Assembly: GCF_004521985.1 (NCBI RefSeq)
Contig: NZ_SBHZ01000005.1
Location: 248,001-312,000 of the forward strand
Source of the DNA: Ectopseudomonas khazarica
GTDB lineage: Bacteria; Pseudomonadota; Gammaproteobacteria; Pseudomonadales; Pseudomonadaceae
Direction of reading: 5' to 3'
Length of the DNA: 64,000 nucleotides
Part shown: positions 40,262 through 50,860 of the stretch, one piece after another
Layout of the letters: every line of letters begins with the position of its first letter
Position numbering within the stretch: the first letter of the stretch is position 1
Program-made: the position numbers and the translations under genes
Notes under the pieces: model-generated
The model's database searches: none
What the model saw: the letters and a program-made list of their open reading frames with translations, nothing else
What the model was told of the DNA's origin: nothing

Positions 40262-41089
40262 ATGAGCAACCGCCAAGCCGAAATCGCCGCCGCCCTCGAC
40301 GTGGTGCCGCCGTTCGCCGACGACGCCGCGCTGAACGCGGAAATCGAGCGACGCAAGACCTTCATCAAGCACGTGCTCAAGCAATCCGGCCTCAAGGTGC
40401 TGGTGCTGGGCATCAGCGGTGGCGTCGACTCCCTCACCGCCGGGCGCCTGGCGCAGCTTGCGGTCGAGGAACTGCGCGCGGAAACCGGCGACAGCGCCTA
40501 CCGCTTCATCGCCGTGCGCCTGCCGCACAACGCTCAGCACGATGAGCAGGATGCACAGGACTCGCTGAAATTCATCCGCGCCGACGAAGACGACACCGTG
40601 AACATCGCCGGGGCGGTCAACGGCCTCGGCGAGCAGGTCACCCACCTGCAGAAGCTGAGCGACGCCCGCCGCGACTTCGTCGTCGGCAACGTCAAGGCGC
40701 GCATCCGCATGGTCGCCCAGTTCGCCATCGCCAACGCCAACAACGGCCTGGTGATCGGCACTGACCACGCAGCCGAGGCGGTGATGGGCTTCTTCACCAA
40801 GTTCGGCGATGGCGCCTGCGACCTTGCCCCGCTGTCCGGCCTGGTGAAAAACCAGGTACGCGCCATCGCCAGGCACCTGGGAGCACCGCAGCACCTGGTG
40901 ATGAAGACCCCGACCGCCGACCTGGAAGAACTGCGCCCGGGCAAGCCGGACGAGGAAGCGCATGGCGTGACCTATGCCGAGATCGACGCCTTCCTGCATG
41001 GCGAGGCCGTCAGTGACGAGGCCTATGCCACTATCGTGCGCACCTACGACAACACCCGCCACAAGCGTGAGCTGCCTCTGGTGCCCTGA
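40262..41089 (+). CDS. nadE: Ammonia-dependent NAD synthetase
   Basis: A 275-residue NH3-dependent NAD+ synthetase amidating nicotinate adenine dinucleotide. The ATP pyrophosphatase P-loop is [14 protein letters not shown] at about 44-57; other blocks are [12 protein letters not shown] and [22 protein letters not shown]. There is no glutaminase domain, so free ammonia is the donor. It follows pncB by ten bases and ends the salvage operon with a terminator 12 bases on. Confidence 0.96.
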   Translation: MSNRQAEIAAALDVVPPFADDAALNAEIERRKTFIKHVLKQSGLKVLVLGISGGVDSLTAGRLAQLAVEELRAETGDSAYRFIAVRLPHNAQHDEQDAQDSLKFIRADEDDTVNIAGAVNGLGEQVTHLQKLSDARRDFVVGNVKARIRMVAQFAIANANNGLVIGTDHAAEAVMGFFTKFGDGACDLAPLSGLVKNQVRAIARHLGAPQHLVMKTPTADLEELRPGKPDEEAHGVTYAEIDAFLHGEAVSDEAYATIVRTYDNTRHKRELPLVP

Positions 41090-41100
41090 GCAACGGGCAG

Positions 41101-41129
41101 AAAAAAGCCGGGCAAGCGCCCGGCTTTTT
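41101..41129. terminator. Bidirectional terminator between nadE and dcd
   Basis: GCCGGGC-AAGC-GCCCGGC with A6 before and T5 after; it can stop transcripts from both sides. Confidence 0.9.
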
Positions 41130-41145
41130 CATGCCTGCGAAAACA

Positions 41146-41712
41146 TCAGGCCTTGGGCAGTGTCACCCCGGTCTGGCCCTGGTACTTGCCACCACGGTCA
41201 CGGTAGGAGACCTCGCAGGCCTCATCGGACTGCAGGAAAAGCATCTGCGCCACGCCTTCGTTGGCGTAGATCTTGGCCGGCAGGTTGGTGGTGTTGGAGA
41301 ACTCCAGGGTCACGTGGCCTTCCCATTCCGGCTCCAGCGGCGTGACGTTGACGATGATGCCGCAGCGCGCGTAGGTGCTCTTGCCCAGGCAGATGGTCAG
41401 CACGTCACGCGGAATGCGGAAGTACTCGACGGTGCGGGCCAGGGCGAAGGAGTTCGGCGGGATGATGCAGACGTCGCTCTTGATGTCGACGAAGCTCTTC
41501 TCGTCGAAGTTCTTCGGGTCTACCACGGCGGAGTGAATATTGGTGAACACCTTGAATTCATCTGCGCAGCGCACGTCGTAGCCGTAGCTGGAGACACCGT
41601 AGGAGATCACCCGGCTGGCGTCGGCGCCACGCACCTGGCGCTCGACGAAGGGCTCGATCATGCCGTGTTCCTGGGCCATGCGGCGAATCCACTTGTCCGA
41701 TTTGATGCTCAT
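41146..41712 (-). CDS. dcd: dCTP deaminase
   Basis: A 188-residue enzyme converting dCTP to dUTP, which supplies dUMP for thymidylate. The trimer dUTPase-like core is seen: [20 protein letters not shown] with conserved S-T-Y-A-R, then [11 protein letters not shown] and [11 protein letters not shown]. The ATG at 41712 ([13 protein letters not shown]) matches the family start; the longer frame adds 21 unlikely residues. Same length as in P. aeruginosa. Confidence 0.97.
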   Translation of the reverse strand: MSIKSDKWIRRMAQEHGMIEPFVERQVRGADASRVISYGVSSYGYDVRCADEFKVFTNIHSAVVDPKNFDEKSFVDIKSDVCIIPPNSFALARTVEYFRIPRDVLTICLGKSTYARCGIIVNVTPLEPEWEGHVTLEFSNTTNLPAKIYANEGVAQMLFLQSDEACEVSYRDRGGKYQGQTGVTLPKA

Positions 41713-42012
41713 GGCGAAGGGTCCTGAGTGGGCGATTACGAAAAAGTGAGCGCATCTTACCGATGCGCGCGCCACGCATCAAAGATTGCCCGCCGAGCGC
41801 TTGGTCATTATTTGCAAAAAAGCTGCATCGACCATTCGCACTTGGCGATAAAAACACGTATGGTGTGCCCACTGTGCTGCATGTGTCACCGCGAATCGCT
41901 ACTAGATGCCCAGATTTCGATCCAAACATCGTCCGACTCCTAGTACTCGTTGCACTCAGTCCCGGCCTGGGCTTTTCCAGGGCTGCTATTACTTTTGTTA
42001 GGAGACATCAAC
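41713..42012. other. Intergenic region with dcd promoter and cold-shock leader
   Basis: A 300-base gap between divergent dcd and the cold-shock gene. Its middle is AT-rich (around 41800-41870). Cold-shock genes of this type have long untranslated leaders, so much of it may be transcribed; a TTAGGAGA ribosome binding site stands 8 bases before the cold-shock ATG. No short gene is supported and no unambiguous promoter was found. Confidence 0.5.
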
Positions 42013-42225
42013 ATGTCCAATCGTCAGACTGGCACCGTCAAGTGGTTCAACGATGAGAAAGGCTACGGCTTCATCACTCCGCAATCCGGTGACGACCTGT
42101 TCGTTCACTTCAAAGCCATCCAGGCCGACGGATTCAAGACCCTGAAGGAAGGCCAGCAGGTTTCCTTCGTGGCTACCCGTGGCCAGAAAGGCATGCAAGC
42201 TGAAGAAGTTCAGATCGTTGGTTGA
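42013..42225 (+). CDS. Cold-shock domain protein (CspA/CapB type)
   Basis: A 70-residue OB-fold protein, whole length one cold-shock domain. RNA-binding motifs RNP1 (KGYGFI) and RNP2 (DLFVHF) are intact. Such proteins melt RNA structure and act as RNA chaperones. The ATG at 42013 follows AGGAGACATCAAC; upstream codons in frame belong to the leader. A rho-independent terminator follows. Confidence 0.96.
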   Translation: MSNRQTGTVKWFNDEKGYGFITPQSGDDLFVHFKAIQADGFKTLKEGQQVSFVATRGQKGMQAEEVQIVG

Positions 42226-42245
42226 TCTGCGCTTTTGAGCTGCTG

Positions 42246-42276
42246 AAAAAGCCCCGCCTAGTGCGGGGCTTTTTTG
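42246..42276 (+). terminator. Terminator of the cold-shock gene
   Basis: GCCCCGC-CTAGT-GCGGGGC with a six-base T run and preceded by A5, 20 bases after the stop. Confidence 0.9.
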
Positions 42277-42293
42277 TGCCTGTTTGTACGCCC

Positions 42294-42342
42294 TGTGGGA
42301 GCGGATCGATGCGCGAGATTCGCGGCTGAAGCCGCTCCTACA
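42294..42342. repeat. REP-like palindromic repeat
   Basis: GCGGCT-GA-AGCCGC at 42322-42335 with flanking TTC and TCCTACA gives the core of the dispersed REP element common in Pseudomonas intergenic regions; an upstream GGGAGCGGATCG half is diverged. Confidence 0.75.
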
Positions 42343-42389
42343 AAAGCGGCAGCCCAGGGTGGCTGGGGCGAAGCCAATGGAGCGTCGGC

Positions 42390-42430
42390 GCTACCCGCTC
42401 CCGCTTGCGGGAGAGGGGCTGGGGAGAGGG
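42390..42430. repeat. Dispersed repeat, CTCCCGC palindrome unit
   Basis: CTCCCGC-TT-GCGGGAG stem followed by AGGGGCTGGGGAGAGGG. The GGGAGAGGG word recurs at 42571 and at 50691, marking a genome repeat family. Confidence 0.6.
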
Positions 42431-42534
42431 TGATGCTGGCGGCGCCGTACTGCGGAAGTACCTACAGTGTTGCCCCCTGTGCACCTGAAGGGATGCGCCG
42501 ACAAGCACGAGAGCCAAAACCGCTGCGCCGAGCG

Positions 42535-42579
42535 CCCTCTCCCGCCCTTCGGGCACCCTCCCCCACGAATGGGAGAGGG
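42535..42579. repeat. Dispersed repeat, opposite orientation
   Basis: CCCTCTCCC at the left end is the inverse of GGGAGAGGG at the right end, enclosing a GCCC-TTC-GGGC hairpin. Together with the unit at 42390 it forms an inverted pair just before apbC ends. Confidence 0.6.
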
Positions 42580-42607
42580 TCAGCAGATGGCTGCTGCGCA
42601 GCCGCTC

Positions 42608-43696
42608 TCAATCATCACTGATTTCGATGCTCGGCATGCTCGGCTTGCCGGCCTGGGCGATGCGCGCGCCCACCTTGCGTGCCAGCTCCTGATAGATCAT
42701 GGCGATCTGGCTTTCCGGATCGGCCACCGTGGTCGGCTTGCCGTCGTCGGCCTGCATGCGGATGGCCATCGACAGCGGCAGGGATGCCAGCAGCTCGACG
42801 CCGTACTGCGCGGCCAGCTTCTCGCCACCGCCTTCGCCGAACAGATGCTCGGCATGGCCGCAGTTGGAGCAGATGTGCACGGCCATGTTCTCCACCACGC
42901 CGAGCACCGGGATGTGCACCTTGCGGAACATCTCCACGCCCTTGCGGGCATCCAGCAGGGCCAGGTCCTGCGGCGTGGTGACGATCACGCTGCCGGCCAC
43001 CGGCACCTTCTGCGCCAGGGTCAGCTGGATGTCGCCGGTGCCCGGCGGCATGTCCACCACCAGGTAGTCGAGCTCGTTCCAGGCGGTCTGGGTGATCAGC
43101 TGCAGCAGCGCACCGCTGACCATCGGCCCGCGCCAGACCATCGGGGTGTTGTCGTCGGTGAGAAAGGCCATGGACATCACCTGCACGCCATGGGCTTCGA
43201 GCGGCACGAACCACTTCTGCTCCTTGACCAGCGGTCGGGTGCCTTCGGCGATGCCGAACATGATGCCCTGGCTCGGGCCATAGATGTCCGCATCGAGAAT
43301 ACCGACCCGCGCCCCTTCGCGGGCCAGCGCCAGCGCCAGGTTGGCAGCGGTGGTGGACTTGCCCACGCCACCCTTGCCCGAGGCCACCGCGATCACGTTC
43401 TTCACCCCTTGCAAGGCTGGCACCTGGGCCTGCCCCTGGTGCGAGTCGATCACGCAATCGACCTGCACGCGCGCACTGTCGACGGCGTCGAGGTTCTCCA
43501 GCGCCATCTGCAGCATCTGCGCCCAGCCGTTCTTGAACAGGCCGGCGGCGTAACCGAGTTCCAGGCGCACGGAGACCCGCCCGCCCTGGATGTCGACCTC
43601 ACGCAGGCAGCCGGCGCTGACCGGGTCCTGATCGAGGTGGGGGTCGGTGAACTGACGCAGACAGGCTTCGACCGCTTCGCGGGTGACGGCACTCAT
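42608..43696 (-). CDS. apbC: Iron-sulfur cluster carrier ApbC/Mrp
   Basis: A 362-residue P-loop ATPase carrying and transferring Fe-S clusters in the cytoplasm. An N-terminal DUF59/MIP18 domain (about 1-90) precedes the deviant Walker A GKGGVGKSTTAAN near residue 106. Switch and Walker B blocks are DADIYGPSQG and VVDMPPGTGD. The cluster-binding C-x-x-C is in VHICSNCGHAEHLFG. The ATG is 43696. It is divergent from metG as in other pseudomonads. Confidence 0.95.
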   Translation of the reverse strand: MSAVTREAVEACLRQFTDPHLDQDPVSAGCLREVDIQGGRVSVRLELGYAAGLFKNGWAQMLQMALENLDAVDSARVQVDCVIDSHQGQAQVPALQGVKNVIAVASGKGGVGKSTTAANLALALAREGARVGILDADIYGPSQGIMFGIAEGTRPLVKEQKWFVPLEAHGVQVMSMAFLTDDNTPMVWRGPMVSGALLQLITQTAWNELDYLVVDMPPGTGDIQLTLAQKVPVAGSVIVTTPQDLALLDARKGVEMFRKVHIPVLGVVENMAVHICSNCGHAEHLFGEGGGEKLAAQYGVELLASLPLSMAIRMQADDGKPTTVADPESQIAMIYQELARKVGARIAQAGKPSMPSIEISDD

Positions 43697-43867
43697 GCAA
43701 GAACTCCAGAAGGCAGGCAGGAAATCAGAGCGTCATCTTAACAGCAGCCACGGGCCGCGAGCGTCACGCCGCGAGCAACAACGACGCTCGTTGTCGCTGG
43801 TGGCTTGCAGACTGTCGCTGCTTTATAGTTGCTGACTTCCCTCGTTTTACCAGTGCAGCCGATCACC

Positions 43868-45904
43868 ATGACCGAAGCCCGCAAGATCCTCGTTACCAGC
43901 GCCCTCCCCTATGCCAACGGTTCGATCCACCTCGGCCACATGCTCGAGTACGTACAGACCGACATGTGGGTGCGCTACCAGAAACTGCGCGGCAACCAGG
44001 CCATCTACGTCTGTGCCGACGACGCCCACGGCTCGGCCATCATGCTGCGCGCCGAGAAGGAGGGCATCACGCCCGAGCAACTGATCGACGGTGTGCGCGC
44101 CGAGCACATGGCCGATTTCGCCGAGTTCAGCGTGGCCTTCGACAACTACCACTCGACCCACTCGGAAGAAAACCGCGAGCTGTCGTCCTCGATCTACCTG
44201 GCGCTGCGCGACAAGGGCCACATCGCCACGCGCGCGGTCACCCAGTACTTCGACCCCGAGAAGGGCATGTTCCTCGCCGACCGTTTCATCAAGGGCACCT
44301 GTCCGAAGTGCGGCACCGAGGACCAGTACGGCGACAACTGCGAGAAATGCGGCGCCACCTACTCGCCGACCGAGCTGAAGAACCCGAAGTCGGCCATCTC
44401 CGGCGCCACCCCGGTGCTCAAGGAGTCGCAGCACTTCTTCTTCAAGCTGCCGGACTTCGAAGCCATGCTCAAGCAGTGGACCCGCTCCGGCGCCCTGCAG
44501 GAGGCGGTCGCCAACAAGATCGCCGAATGGCTCGACGGCGGCCTGCAGGAGTGGGACATCAGCCGCGATGCGCCCTACTTCGGCTTCGAGATTCCCGATG
44601 AGCCGGGCAAGTACTTCTACGTCTGGCTGGATGCGCCGATCGGCTACATGGCCAGCTTCAAGAACCTCTGCTCGCGCCGCCCGGAACTGGACTTCGACGC
44701 CTTCTGGGGCAAGGATTCCAGCGCCGAGCTGTATCACTTCATCGGCAAGGACATCGTCAACTTCCACGCCCTGTTCTGGCCAGCCATGCTCGAAGGCGCC
44801 GGCTACCGCAAGCCGACCGCCGTCAACGTGCACGGCTACCTGACCGTCAACGGGCAGAAGATGTCCAAGTCGCGCGGCACCTTCATCAAGGCGCGCACCT
44901 ACCTGGACCACCTGAACCCGGAATACCTGCGCTACTACTACGCCAGCAAGCTGGGCCGTGGCGTCGATGACCTCGACCTGAACCTCGAGGACTTCGTGCA
45001 GAAGGTCAACTCCGACCTGGTCGGCAAGGTGGTCAACATCGCCAGCCGCTGCGCCGGTTTCATCCACAAGGGCAACGGCGGCCTGCTGGTCGCCGCCGAC
45101 CCCGAGCCGGAGCTGTGGAACGCCTTCCGCGCCGCCGCGCCGAGCATCGCCGAGGCCTACGAGGCACGCGACTTCTCCCGCGCCATGCGCGAGATCATGG
45201 CGCTGGCCGACCGCGCCAACGCCTGGATCGCCGACAAGGCCCCCTGGGCCCTGAACAAGGTGGAAGGCAAGCAGGCCGAGGTGCAGGAAATCTGCGCCCT
45301 GGGCATCAACCTGTTCCGCCAGCTGGTGATCATGCTCAAGCCGGTGCTGCCGCAACTGGCCGCCGACGCCGAGGCCTTCCTCAATGTCGCCCCGCAGACC
45401 TGGGCCGACCTGGCGCTGCCGCTGGCCAACCACCAATTGAACCCGTTCAGCCCGCTGCTGACCCGTATCGAACAAGCGAAGATCGACGCCATGACCGAAG
45501 CCTCCAAGGAAGACCTGGCCGCCGAAGCCGCCAAACCACAGGGCAACGGCGAGCTGGCCAAGGACCCGCTGGCGGCCGAGATCAACTTCGATGCCTTCGC
45601 CGCCGTCGACCTGCGCATCGCGCTGATCGAGAAGTGCGAATTCGTCGAGGGCGCCGACAAGCTGCTGCGCCTGTCGCTGGATATCGGTGACGAGAAGCGC
45701 AATGTGTTCTCCGGCATCAAGTCCGCCTACCCGGACCCGAGCAAGCTGGAAGGCCGCCTGACCCTGTACGTCGCCAACCTGGCGCCGCGCAAGATGAAGT
45801 TCGGCATCAGCGAGGGCATGGTCCTGGCGGCCGGCCCCGGCGGTGAAGACATCTACCTGCTCAGCCCGGACAGCGGCGCCAAGCCGGGCCAGCGCGTCAA
45901 GTAA
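43868..45904 (+). CDS. metG: Methionyl-tRNA synthetase
   Basis: A 678-residue class I synthetase charging tRNA-Met. The HIGH-type box is HLGHM at about 21-25, the KMSKS box GQKMSKSRG in mid-protein. Zinc-knuckle cysteines CPKCG...CEKCG are present, so it is the MetG1 type. A C-terminal EMAP-II-like tRNA-binding domain (from about residue 575) ends in [20 protein letters not shown]. The ATG at 43868 is used since [18 protein letters not shown] is the conserved start. Promoter not defined. Confidence 0.97.
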   Translation: MTEARKILVTSALPYANGSIHLGHMLEYVQTDMWVRYQKLRGNQAIYVCADDAHGSAIMLRAEKEGITPEQLIDGVRAEHMADFAEFSVAFDNYHSTHSEENRELSSSIYLALRDKGHIATRAVTQYFDPEKGMFLADRFIKGTCPKCGTEDQYGDNCEKCGATYSPTELKNPKSAISGATPVLKESQHFFFKLPDFEAMLKQWTRSGALQEAVANKIAEWLDGGLQEWDISRDAPYFGFEIPDEPGKYFYVWLDAPIGYMASFKNLCSRRPELDFDAFWGKDSSAELYHFIGKDIVNFHALFWPAMLEGAGYRKPTAVNVHGYLTVNGQKMSKSRGTFIKARTYLDHLNPEYLRYYYASKLGRGVDDLDLNLEDFVQKVNSDLVGKVVNIASRCAGFIHKGNGGLLVAADPEPELWNAFRAAAPSIAEAYEARDFSRAMREIMALADRANAWIADKAPWALNKVEGKQAEVQEICALGINLFRQLVIMLKPVLPQLAADAEAFLNVAPQTWADLALPLANHQLNPFSPLLTRIEQAKIDAMTEASKEDLAAEAAKPQGNGELAKDPLAAEINFDAFAAVDLRIALIEKCEFVEGADKLLRLSLDIGDEKRNVFSGIKSAYPDPSKLEGRLTLYVANLAPRKMKFGISEGMVLAAGPGGEDIYLLSPDSGAKPGQRVK

Positions 45905-45925
45905 ACCACACGCCAGGAGGCCTCG

Positions 45926-46693
45926 ATGAAACCATGGATGGTGGCAACGCTTGCGTTCGTCCTGGCGGGTTGCTCAGACCCGTCGGGCCTGCCGCAGGGC
46001 GGCGCCCTGCAGGGCGAACGCAACAAGGCCGACAGCTACCTGGCCTATGAACACCATGTGGCCATCGAACTGCCCGCCGAGCGTATCGGCGAGCGTATCG
46101 CGGCTACCCGCGAGGCGTGCCTGAGCGAGCGCTTCGGCGCCTGCAGCCTGATCACGGCGCAACAGAGCAGCGGCCAGGCGCCACGTGGCGAACTGACCCT
46201 GCGCATCGTCCCCGATGGCGTCGAGGCCATCACCCTGCTCGCCAGCGCAGACGGTGAACTGACCAGCCGCACCACCCATGCCGAGGACCTGGCCCAGGCG
46301 GTTGCCGACAACCGTCGCCAGCACGAGCAGCTGTTGCGCCAGCAGCGCACCCTGCAGCAATTCGAGAAACGCGACGACCTCGCCGTCGCCGACCTGCTTG
46401 CCCTGGCCCGTGAACAGGCCGCCCTGGACGTGCAGCTGCAGGCCATCGCCCAGGACGCCGCCCAGCAGCAACGGCGCCTGGACACCAACCTGCTGACCCT
46501 GCGCTTCAGCAGCCCCTACGAGCGTTCGCCCCTGGGGCGCATTGGCGAAGCGTTCTCGCGCCTGCAGGACAACCTTGCCGAAGGCACCGCCAACCTGATC
46601 GAGTTCATCGGCTATGGCCTGCCCTTCCTCATCGTGCTGTTCCCCCTGGCCCTCGGCCTGCGCAAACTGTGGCGACGCCTCACCCGTCACTGA
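45926..46693 (+). CDS. DUF4349 domain lipoprotein
   Basis: A 255-residue lipoprotein (lipobox FVLAGCSD). It has the DUF4349 layout: an exported beta domain, a coiled-coil stretch (about 125-185: QHEQLLRQQRTLQQFEKRDD, then AREQAALDVQLQAIAQDA), and one C-terminal membrane helix with a basic end (FLIVLFPLALGLRKLWRRLT). AGGAGG precedes the ATG. It lies between metG and rnfA; function unknown. Confidence 0.8.
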   Translation: MKPWMVATLAFVLAGCSDPSGLPQGGALQGERNKADSYLAYEHHVAIELPAERIGERIAATREACLSERFGACSLITAQQSSGQAPRGELTLRIVPDGVEAITLLASADGELTSRTTHAEDLAQAVADNRRQHEQLLRQQRTLQQFEKRDDLAVADLLALAREQAALDVQLQAIAQDAAQQQRRLDTNLLTLRFSSPYERSPLGRIGEAFSRLQDNLAEGTANLIEFIGYGLPFLIVLFPLALGLRKLWRRLTRH

Positions 46694-46817
46694 GTCCAGC
46701 TGTGACGAATGGTCGCCAAGTGCAGGCGATTCGCCGCATGCGGCTTGTATGGCCAGGGCTGCTTCCCGATAATAGGCGCCCTTTTCCTAAGGCCTTTGCG
46801 CATTCGACGGCAACCCG

Positions 46818-47402
46818 ATGACCGAACTCGTCCTGATCATGGTCAGCGCCATCCTGGTCAACAACTTCGTGCTGGTGCAGTTCCTCGGCCTGTGCCCGTT
46901 CATGGGCGTGTCGAAGAAGATCGAAACCGCCATCGGCCTGTCGCTGGCCACCACCTTCGTGCTGACCCTGGCGGCCATGTGCAGCTACCTGGTGCAGCAA
47001 TACGTGCTGAAACCGCTGGATCTGGAGTTCCTGCGCACCATCAGCTTCATCCTGGTGATTGCCGTGACCGTGCAGTTCACCGAGATGGTGGTGAACAAGA
47101 CCAGCCCCCTGCTGTACCGCGTGCTGGGCATCTTCCTGCCGCTGATCACCACCAACTGCATCGTGCTCGGCGTGGCCCTGCTCAACGCCAACAAGAGCGA
47201 GTTCACCTTCATCACCGCCACCGTCAACGGCTTCGCCGCCGGCCTGGGCTTCTCCCTGGTGCTGGTGCTGTTCGCCGCCATGCGTGAGCGCATCGCCATC
47301 GCCGACGTACCCAAGTCCTTCCAGGGCGCGGCCATCGGCATGATCACCGCTGGCCTGATGTCGCTGGCGTTCATGGGCTTCTCAGGGCTGATCAAGCTAT
47401 GA
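46818..47402 (+). CDS. rnfA: Rnf complex membrane subunit A
   Basis: A 194-residue polytopic subunit (six helices) of the Rnf/Rsx electron transport complex. Typical blocks are [21 protein letters not shown] and [12 protein letters not shown] with the cysteine that helps bind a [2Fe-2S] cluster between RnfA and RnfE. The complex moves electrons between NADH and ferredoxin coupled to ion flow. Overlaps rnfB by four bases. Confidence 0.96.
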   Translation: MTELVLIMVSAILVNNFVLVQFLGLCPFMGVSKKIETAIGLSLATTFVLTLAAMCSYLVQQYVLKPLDLEFLRTISFILVIAVTVQFTEMVVNKTSPLLYRVLGIFLPLITTNCIVLGVALLNANKSEFTFITATVNGFAAGLGFSLVLVLFAAMRERIAIADVPKSFQGAAIGMITAGLMSLAFMGFSGLIKL

Positions 47403-47974
47403 GCCTGGTCCTGGTCGCGATCGCCGCGCTGCTCGCGCTGTGCCTGATCGCCGGCGCCATCCTCGGCTTCGCCGCCGTGCGCTTTCGCGTCGAGGGCGAC
47501 CCCATCGCCGAGCAGATCAACGCCCTGCTGCCGCAGACCCAGTGCGGCCAGTGCGGCTACCCCGGCTGCAAGCCCTACGCCGAGGCCATCGCCGGCGGCG
47601 ACAAGATCAACAAGTGCCCGCCCGGTGGCGAGGCGACCATCGCCGCCCTGGCCGACCTGCTCGACGTCGAGCCGGAGCCACTGGACGCGGTGGAAGGCGA
47701 GAAGCCGCAGATGGTCGCCTTCATCCGTGAGGCGGAGTGCATCGGCTGCACCAAGTGCATCCAGGCCTGCCCGGTGGACGCCATCGTCGGTGCGGCGCGG
47801 CAGATGCATACGGTGATCGTCAGCGAGTGCACCGGCTGCGACCTGTGCGTCGAGCCCTGCCCGGTGGACTGCATCGACATGCTCGAAGTCGGCAGCACGG
47901 TGCAGAGCTGGAAATGGGACAAGCCACTGGCGCCCGGCCAGCTGATTGCCAGTGACCGGGAGCAGGCCGCATGA
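47399..47974 (+). CDS. rnfB: Rnf complex iron-sulfur subunit B
   Basis: A 191-residue ferredoxin-like subunit. After one N-terminal membrane helix comes the 4Fe-4S motif [16 protein letters not shown], then two ferredoxin clusters: [15 protein letters not shown] and [15 protein letters not shown]. It receives or donates electrons to the rest of the complex. Overlaps rnfC by four bases (ATGA). Confidence 0.96.
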   Translation: MSLVLVAIAALLALCLIAGAILGFAAVRFRVEGDPIAEQINALLPQTQCGQCGYPGCKPYAEAIAGGDKINKCPPGGEATIAALADLLDVEPEPLDAVEGEKPQMVAFIREAECIGCTKCIQACPVDAIVGAARQMHTVIVSECTGCDLCVEPCPVDCIDMLEVGSTVQSWKWDKPLAPGQLIASDREQAA

Positions 47975-50628
47975 GCGCCGTACTGAAAGACCCCATGAAG
48001 ATCTGGGACATCCCCGGTGGCATCCATCCGGCCGAGCACAAGGACCTGTCCAACCGCACGCCGATCCAGGCGCTGCCCCTGCCCAAGCGCCTGGTGCTGC
48101 CGCTCGGCCAGCATATCGGCGCCGCCGCCGAGCCCTGCGTGATGGTCGGTCAGCGCGTGCGCAAGGGCGAGAAGATCGCCGAGGCCAACGGTTTCGTCAG
48201 CGTGCCGCTGCACGCACCGACCTCCGGCACCATCGCCTGCATCGGTGAGCAGCCCTACCCACATGCCTCCGGCATGCTGGCGCCGGCCATCGTCATCGAC
48301 AGCGACGGCCTGGATGAGTGGCTGCCACTGACGCCCCCCGCCGACTACCGCAGCCTGGAGCCCGGCGAACTGCTGACGCTGATCCGCGAGGCCGGCATCA
48401 ACGGCCTGGGCGGCGCCGGTTTCCCCACGGCGGTCAAGCTCACCGCGCGGCCGACGCAGAAGATCCACACGCTGATCATCAACGGCACCGAGTGCGAACC
48501 CTACATCACCGCCGATGACGTGCTGATGCGCGAGCGCGCCGCCGAACTGGTGGCCGGTATCGCCGTGCTGGCCCACCTGATCCAGCCGGAGCAGGTGCTG
48601 ATCGGCATCGAGGACAACAAGCCCGAAGCCGCTGCCGCCGTGCAGGCCGCCTGCGCCGGGCACGACTTCCAGGTACGGGTGTTCCCCACCAAATACCCGT
48701 CCGGTGGCGAGAAGCAGCTGATCCAGATCCTCACCGGCGTCGAGGTGCCCAGCGGTGGGCTGCCGGCCGATATCGGCATCCTCTGCCAGAACGTCGGCAC
48801 CTGCGTCGCCATCCATGACGCCGTACTGCTGGGCAAACCGCTGATCTCGCGCATCACCACGCTCACCGGTGCCGCGCTGGCGCGGCCCGGCAACGTCGAG
48901 GCGCTGATCGGCACGCCCGTCCGCGAGCTGCTGGCCTTCGCCGGGCTCGACCAGGGCAGGCTCAATCGCCTGATCATGGGCGGACCGATGATGGGCTTCA
49001 CCCTGCCCAGCCTCGACGTGCCGCTGGTCAAGACCAGCAACTGCCTGCTCGCCAGCACCGCCGAGGAACTGCCGGCGCCACCACCCGCCATGCCCTGCAT
49101 TCGCTGTGGCGAGTGTGCCGAGGCCTGTCCGGCCAGCCTGCTGCCGCAGCAGCTGCATTTCTTCGCCCTGGGCCAGGAACACGAGCAGCTCAAGGCGCAC
49201 AACCTGTTCGACTGCATCGAATGCGGCGCCTGCGCCTACGTCTGCCCGTCGAGCATCCCGCTGGTGCAGTACTACCGCGTGGCCAAGGCGGAGATTCGCG
49301 AGCTGGAGCAGAAGCAGCTCAAGGCCGAACACTCCAAGCAGCGCTTCGAGCAACGCCAGGAACGCCTGCGCCGCGCCGAGGAGCAGAAGGAAGCCGAACG
49401 CAAAGCCCGCGCCGAGAAAGCTGCGCGCGCCAAGGCGGCGCAGGCCGAAGCGCCTCCGACAGCAGCGGCCTCGCCAGCGGATGAAGCGCTGAAGAAACTC
49501 AAGATCGAAGCCAGCATGGCCCAGGTCGCGCTGAAGAAGGCGGAGAAACAACTGGCCGCCCACGACACCGCCGAGCTGCAGGCGCAGGTCGCCGAGCTGC
49601 GCCGTGCCGCCGAGGCCGCGCAGCAAGCGCTGGCCGAGGCCCAGGCTGCCGCACCCGCACCCGCACCCGCACCGAAAGCCGCTGGCGACGAAGCGCTGAA
49701 GAAGGCCAAGATCGAAGCCGCCATGCTCAAGGCCCAGCTGCGCAAGCTGGAGAAGCTCGACAGCCCGGACGACGAACAGCAGGCCGAGATCGCCCGCGTG
49801 CGCCAGCAGCTGGAAGCCGCCGAGAAGGCCCTGGCCGAACTGGACAGAGAGAAGCCCGCTGCCGCTGCCAAACCCGCCGGCGACGACGCACTGAAGAAGG
49901 CCAAGATCGAAGCCGCCATGCTCAAGGCCCAGCTGCGCAAGCTGGAGAAGCACGACAGCCCGGACGATGAACAGCAGGCCGAGATCACCCGTGTGCGCCA
50001 GCAGCTGGAAGCCGCCGAAAAGGCCCTGGCCGAACTGGACAGCGAGAAACCCGCTGCCGCCGCCAAACCCGCCGGCGACGAGGCACTGAAGAAGGCCAAG
50101 ATCGAAGCCGCCATGCTCAAGGCCCAGCTGCGCAAGCTGGAGAAGCTCGACAGCCCGGACGATGAACAGCAGGCCGAAATCGCCCGTGTACGCCAGCAGC
50201 TGGAAGCCGCCGAGAAGGCCCTGACCGAACTGGACAACCCAAAGCCTGCCGCAGCCGCCAAGCCCGCCGGCGACGAGGCGCTGAAAAAAGCCAAGATCGA
50301 GCTGGCGATGAAGCGCGCCGAACTGAAGAAAGCCGAGAAGGCCGGCAGCGACGAAAGCGCGCTGCAAACGCTGCGCGATGCCCTGGCCGCCGCCGAGCAG
50401 GCCCTGCATGCCGCCGAGGAGAACTCGGACAAACCGGCACCGCAGCTGGTGCGCACCGAGCGCCCCGGCGTGGATGCCGAGCAGAAGGCGCTGAAGACCG
50501 AAGTCGCCTTCGCCCGCGCCGACCTGCGCAAGCTCGAACGTGACGACAGCGCCGCAGCCGATGCACTGGAGCAGGCACGCAGCCGCCTGGCCGAGGCCGA
50601 ACGCAAGCTGGCCGAATACCAGACGTAA
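47971..50628 (+). CDS. rnfC: Rnf complex NADH/FMN/Fe-S subunit C with repeated tail
   Basis: An 885-residue soluble subunit that binds NADH and FMN and two 4Fe-4S clusters. The NAD/FMN part has [15 protein letters not shown] and [13 protein letters not shown]; clusters are [14 protein letters not shown] and [14 protein letters not shown] (about 370-425). Beyond residue 440 the tail is a charged Ala/Lys/Glu-rich coiled coil, with a 65-residue unit repeated in tandem (three full, one partial). RnfC tails vary in length; this one is unusually long. rnfD follows after a 232-base gap, the only break in the operon. Confidence 0.95.
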   Translation: MSAVLKDPMKIWDIPGGIHPAEHKDLSNRTPIQALPLPKRLVLPLGQHIGAAAEPCVMVGQRVRKGEKIAEANGFVSVPLHAPTSGTIACIGEQPYPHASGMLAPAIVIDSDGLDEWLPLTPPADYRSLEPGELLTLIREAGINGLGGAGFPTAVKLTARPTQKIHTLIINGTECEPYITADDVLMRERAAELVAGIAVLAHLIQPEQVLIGIEDNKPEAAAAVQAACAGHDFQVRVFPTKYPSGGEKQLIQILTGVEVPSGGLPADIGILCQNVGTCVAIHDAVLLGKPLISRITTLTGAALARPGNVEALIGTPVRELLAFAGLDQGRLNRLIMGGPMMGFTLPSLDVPLVKTSNCLLASTAEELPAPPPAMPCIRCGECAEACPASLLPQQLHFFALGQEHEQLKAHNLFDCIECGACAYVCPSSIPLVQYYRVAKAEIRELEQKQLKAEHSKQRFEQRQERLRRAEEQKEAERKARAEKAARAKAAQAEAPPTAAASPADEALKKLKIEASMAQVALKKAEKQLAAHDTAELQAQVAELRRAAEAAQQALAEAQAAAPAPAPAPKAAGDEALKKAKIEAAMLKAQLRKLEKLDSPDDEQQAEIARVRQQLEAAEKALAELDREKPAAAAKPAGDDALKKAKIEAAMLKAQLRKLEKHDSPDDEQQAEITRVRQQLEAAEKALAELDSEKPAAAAKPAGDEALKKAKIEAAMLKAQLRKLEKLDSPDDEQQAEIARVRQQLEAAEKALTELDNPKPAAAAKPAGDEALKKAKIELAMKRAELKKAEKAGSDESALQTLRDALAAAEQALHAAEENSDKPAPQLVRTERPGVDAEQKALKTEVAFARADLRKLERDDSAAADALEQARSRLAEAERKLAEYQT
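49681..50340 (+). repeat. 195-base tandem repeats in rnfC
   Basis: The unit begins near 49681, 49876, 50071 and 50266, exactly 195 bases (65 codons) apart. Each starts with [14 protein letters not shown] and contains [16 protein letters not shown]. The first three are nearly identical; the fourth is partial and diverged. The exact period keeps the frame. Confidence 0.9.
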
Positions 50629-50675
50629 CGATCGCCCCCGGACTACCTCAGGGGCGGGCAGCACAACGATAAAGC

Positions 50676-50813
50676 CCCTCTCCCACTTGTGGGAGAGGGA
50701 AAACGACAACGCCGGCACTCCGGTACAGCGCCCCGGATGACATCCGGGCGACATGACGACAGCCCAGAGCATCCGGGCAACACAGACCACCGTAGCCCGG
50801 ATGCAATCCGGGG
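50676..50813. repeat. Cluster of dispersed palindromes between rnfC and rnfD
   Basis: Three units lie in a row: CCCTCTCCCAC-TT-GTGGGAGAGGG (50676-50699); CCCGGATG-A-CATCCGGG (50732-50748); and TAGCCCGGATGCAATCCGGG near 50793-50812. The last two words recur after rnfE. They may fold into hairpins within the operon mRNA. Confidence 0.75.
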
Positions 50814-50860
50814 AATGAATACCCACTGCGATCAACACGAACGCAGTAACAGGAGCGCCG

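Noticed and set aside
49681..50340. Regular repeats considered as a CRISPR array
   Set aside because: The units are 195 bases long, adjacent with no spacers, and encode in-frame protein repeats.
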